DNA of 64,000 nt, taken from positions 4,960,001-5,024,000 of the forward strand of contig NZ_CP094516.1 in NCBI RefSeq assembly GCF_029909975.1. The letters are read 5' to 3'. The notes beneath the pieces are model-generated. The model was not told where the DNA came from. It did not search any database and saw only the letters and a list, made by a program, of their open reading frames with translations. Made by a program: the position numbers and the translations under genes. Shown one piece after another: positions 63,156 to 64,000 of this stretch (position 1 is its first letter; every line of letters starts with the position of its first letter). Source of the DNA: Bradyrhizobium sp. ISRA430. Lineage in GTDB: Bacteria > Pseudomonadota > Alphaproteobacteria > Rhizobiales > Xanthobacteraceae.

Positions 63156-64000
63156 ACAAACGTTCGATCGCGACAGTCTCCCTCTCCGGCGCTCTCGATG
63201 AAAAGCTCCGTGCCATCGCCGCGGCCGGCTTCGATGCAGTCGAGATTTTCGAGAACGACCTGTTGTCGTTCGGCGCAAGCCCGCGCGAGATCGCAAAACT
63301 CTGCCGCGATCTCAATCTTGGGATCTGTGCGTTCCAGCCGTTCCGCGATTTCGAGGGCATGCCGGAGCCGCAACGCGCGCGCAATTTTGCCCGCGCCGAA
63401 CGCAAGTTCGACCTGATGCAGGAACTCGGGACCGATCTGCTGCTGATCTGCTCCAACGTCTCCCCTAGCTCGCTCGGCGGCATCGACCGCGCGGCGGACG
63501 ATTTTCGCGAGCTCGGCGAACGCGCCGCGAAGCGCTCCTTGCGCGTCGGGTACGAGGCGCTCGCCTGGGGACGGCATGTCAACGACTACCGCGACGCCTG
63601 GGAGATCGTGCGGCGCGCCGATCATCCCGCAATCGGCGTCATCCTCGACAGCTTTCACGCCTTGGCGCCCGGCTTTCCAACCCGCGCGATGGCCTCGATC
63701 CCCGGCGACAAGATTTTTCTGGTGCAGCTCGCCGATGCGCCGAGGCTCGAGCTCGACATCCTGTCCTGGAGCCGCCATTTCCGCTCCTTTCCGGGCCAAG
63801 GCGATCTGCCGGTCGGCGAGTTCATGGAGGCGATCGCGGCGACCGGCTATGCCGGCCCGCTGTCACTGGAGATCTTCAACGACCAGTTCCGCGCCGGCTC
63901 GGCCGCACAGACCGCGATCGACGGCCTACGGTCGTTGATCCTGCTGCAGGATCAGCTCGCGGAGAAGTGGCCTAAGGCTTCCGACAGGTCGCTTACACCA
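63152..64000 (+). CDS. quiC: 3-Dehydroshikimate dehydratase, QuiC type (runs off right edge)
   Basis: A TIM-barrel sugar-isomerase-like enzyme that converts 3-dehydroshikimate to protocatechuate. The first 283 codons are present and open to the edge. The opening SIATVSLSGALDEKLRAIAA, FQPFRDFEG, ERKFDLMQELGTDLLLICSN, GYEALAWGRHVN and LSLEIFNDQFRAG match QuiC1-type enzymes. Such proteins often carry a C-terminal hydroxyphenylpyruvate-dioxygenase-like domain, which would be beyond the edge. The start overlaps the upstream stop (ATGA). Confidence 0.92.
   Translation, partial: MNKRSIATVSLSGALDEKLRAIAAAGFDAVEIFENDLLSFGASPREIAKLCRDLNLGICAFQPFRDFEGMPEPQRARNFARAERKFDLMQELGTDLLLICSNVSPSSLGGIDRAADDFRELGERAAKRSLRVGYEALAWGRHVNDYRDAWEIVRRADHPAIGVILDSFHALAPGFPTRAMASIPGDKIFLVQLADAPRLELDILSWSRHFRSFPGQGDLPVGEFMEAIAATGYAGPLSLEIFNDQFRAGSAAQTAIDGLRSLILLQDQLAEKWPKASDRSLTP

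Overview
The window is a GC-rich (roughly 64-65%) alphaproteobacterial chromosome segment, most probably from Bradyrhizobium. The evidence is a GcrA cell-cycle regulator with GANTC sites upstream, a two-domain dCTP deaminase, an argD-argF-hslO block, a haloalkane dehalogenase with the length and catalytic numbering of B. japonicum DbjA, a BjaI/BjaR-type quorum-sensing pair, a SAM-II riboswitch before metZ, and many palindromic intergenic repeats. No prophage, transposase, rRNA operon or CRISPR array was seen. One tRNA (Gly, CCC) is present.

Layout. 1-3.3 kb: a LacI-type regulator, xylB and the start of xylA (xylose use). 3.4-10.7 kb: two acetyltransferase/regulator genes, tRNA-Gly, an ogt-type repair gene with an AraC regulator, VOC and SRPBCC proteins, a MATE exporter, an unrecognised 352-residue protein and a PAS protein. 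11-13.6 kb: dcd, divergent from riboswitch-controlled metZ. 13.8-16.8 kb: opgC followed by two SGNH-like periplasmic proteins. 17-20.9 kb: apaG, hslO, argF, argD. 21.2-28.7 kb: gcrA, then the phosphate regulon phoR, Pho box, pstSCAB-phoU-phoB. 28.7-35.5 kb: a flippase-like membrane protein, GNAT and Rdx proteins, a tetR-dbjA operon, an OmpA-like operon and a polysaccharide deacetylase.

From 35.6 kb on, catabolism dominates. 36.6-43.8 kb is an aerobic benzoyl-CoA (box) cluster: boxB, boxC, a hydrolase, benzoate-CoA ligase and the regulator boxR. 44.8-48.7 kb holds an IclR regulator divergent from a Rieske oxygenase and a glutamine-synthetase-like ligase. 49.3-52.7 kb is a branched-chain-type ABC transporter (livHMGF) without a binding protein. 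53.1-54.8 kb is the quorum-sensing locus with a well-formed lux-box palindrome and a coupled methionine-rich small protein. 55.4-64 kb is a LysR-headed hydroaromatic (quinate/shikimate) unit: quinate/shikimate dehydrogenase, a complete five-gene ABC transporter, a Gfo/Idh/MocA oxidoreductase and a QuiC-type 3-dehydroshikimate dehydratase cut by the right edge.

How the genes connect. Benzoate and quinate/shikimate would enter through two separate branched-chain-type ABC systems and go to benzoyl-CoA epoxide chemistry and protocatechuate respectively. A 16-bp motif built on TGCA-N6-TGCA recurs in both box promoters and upstream of the orphan livHMGF operon, suggesting that BoxR also controls that transporter. 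This is the most interesting testable link in the window. All functional calls come from reading the sequence and recalling family motifs; no database search was run.
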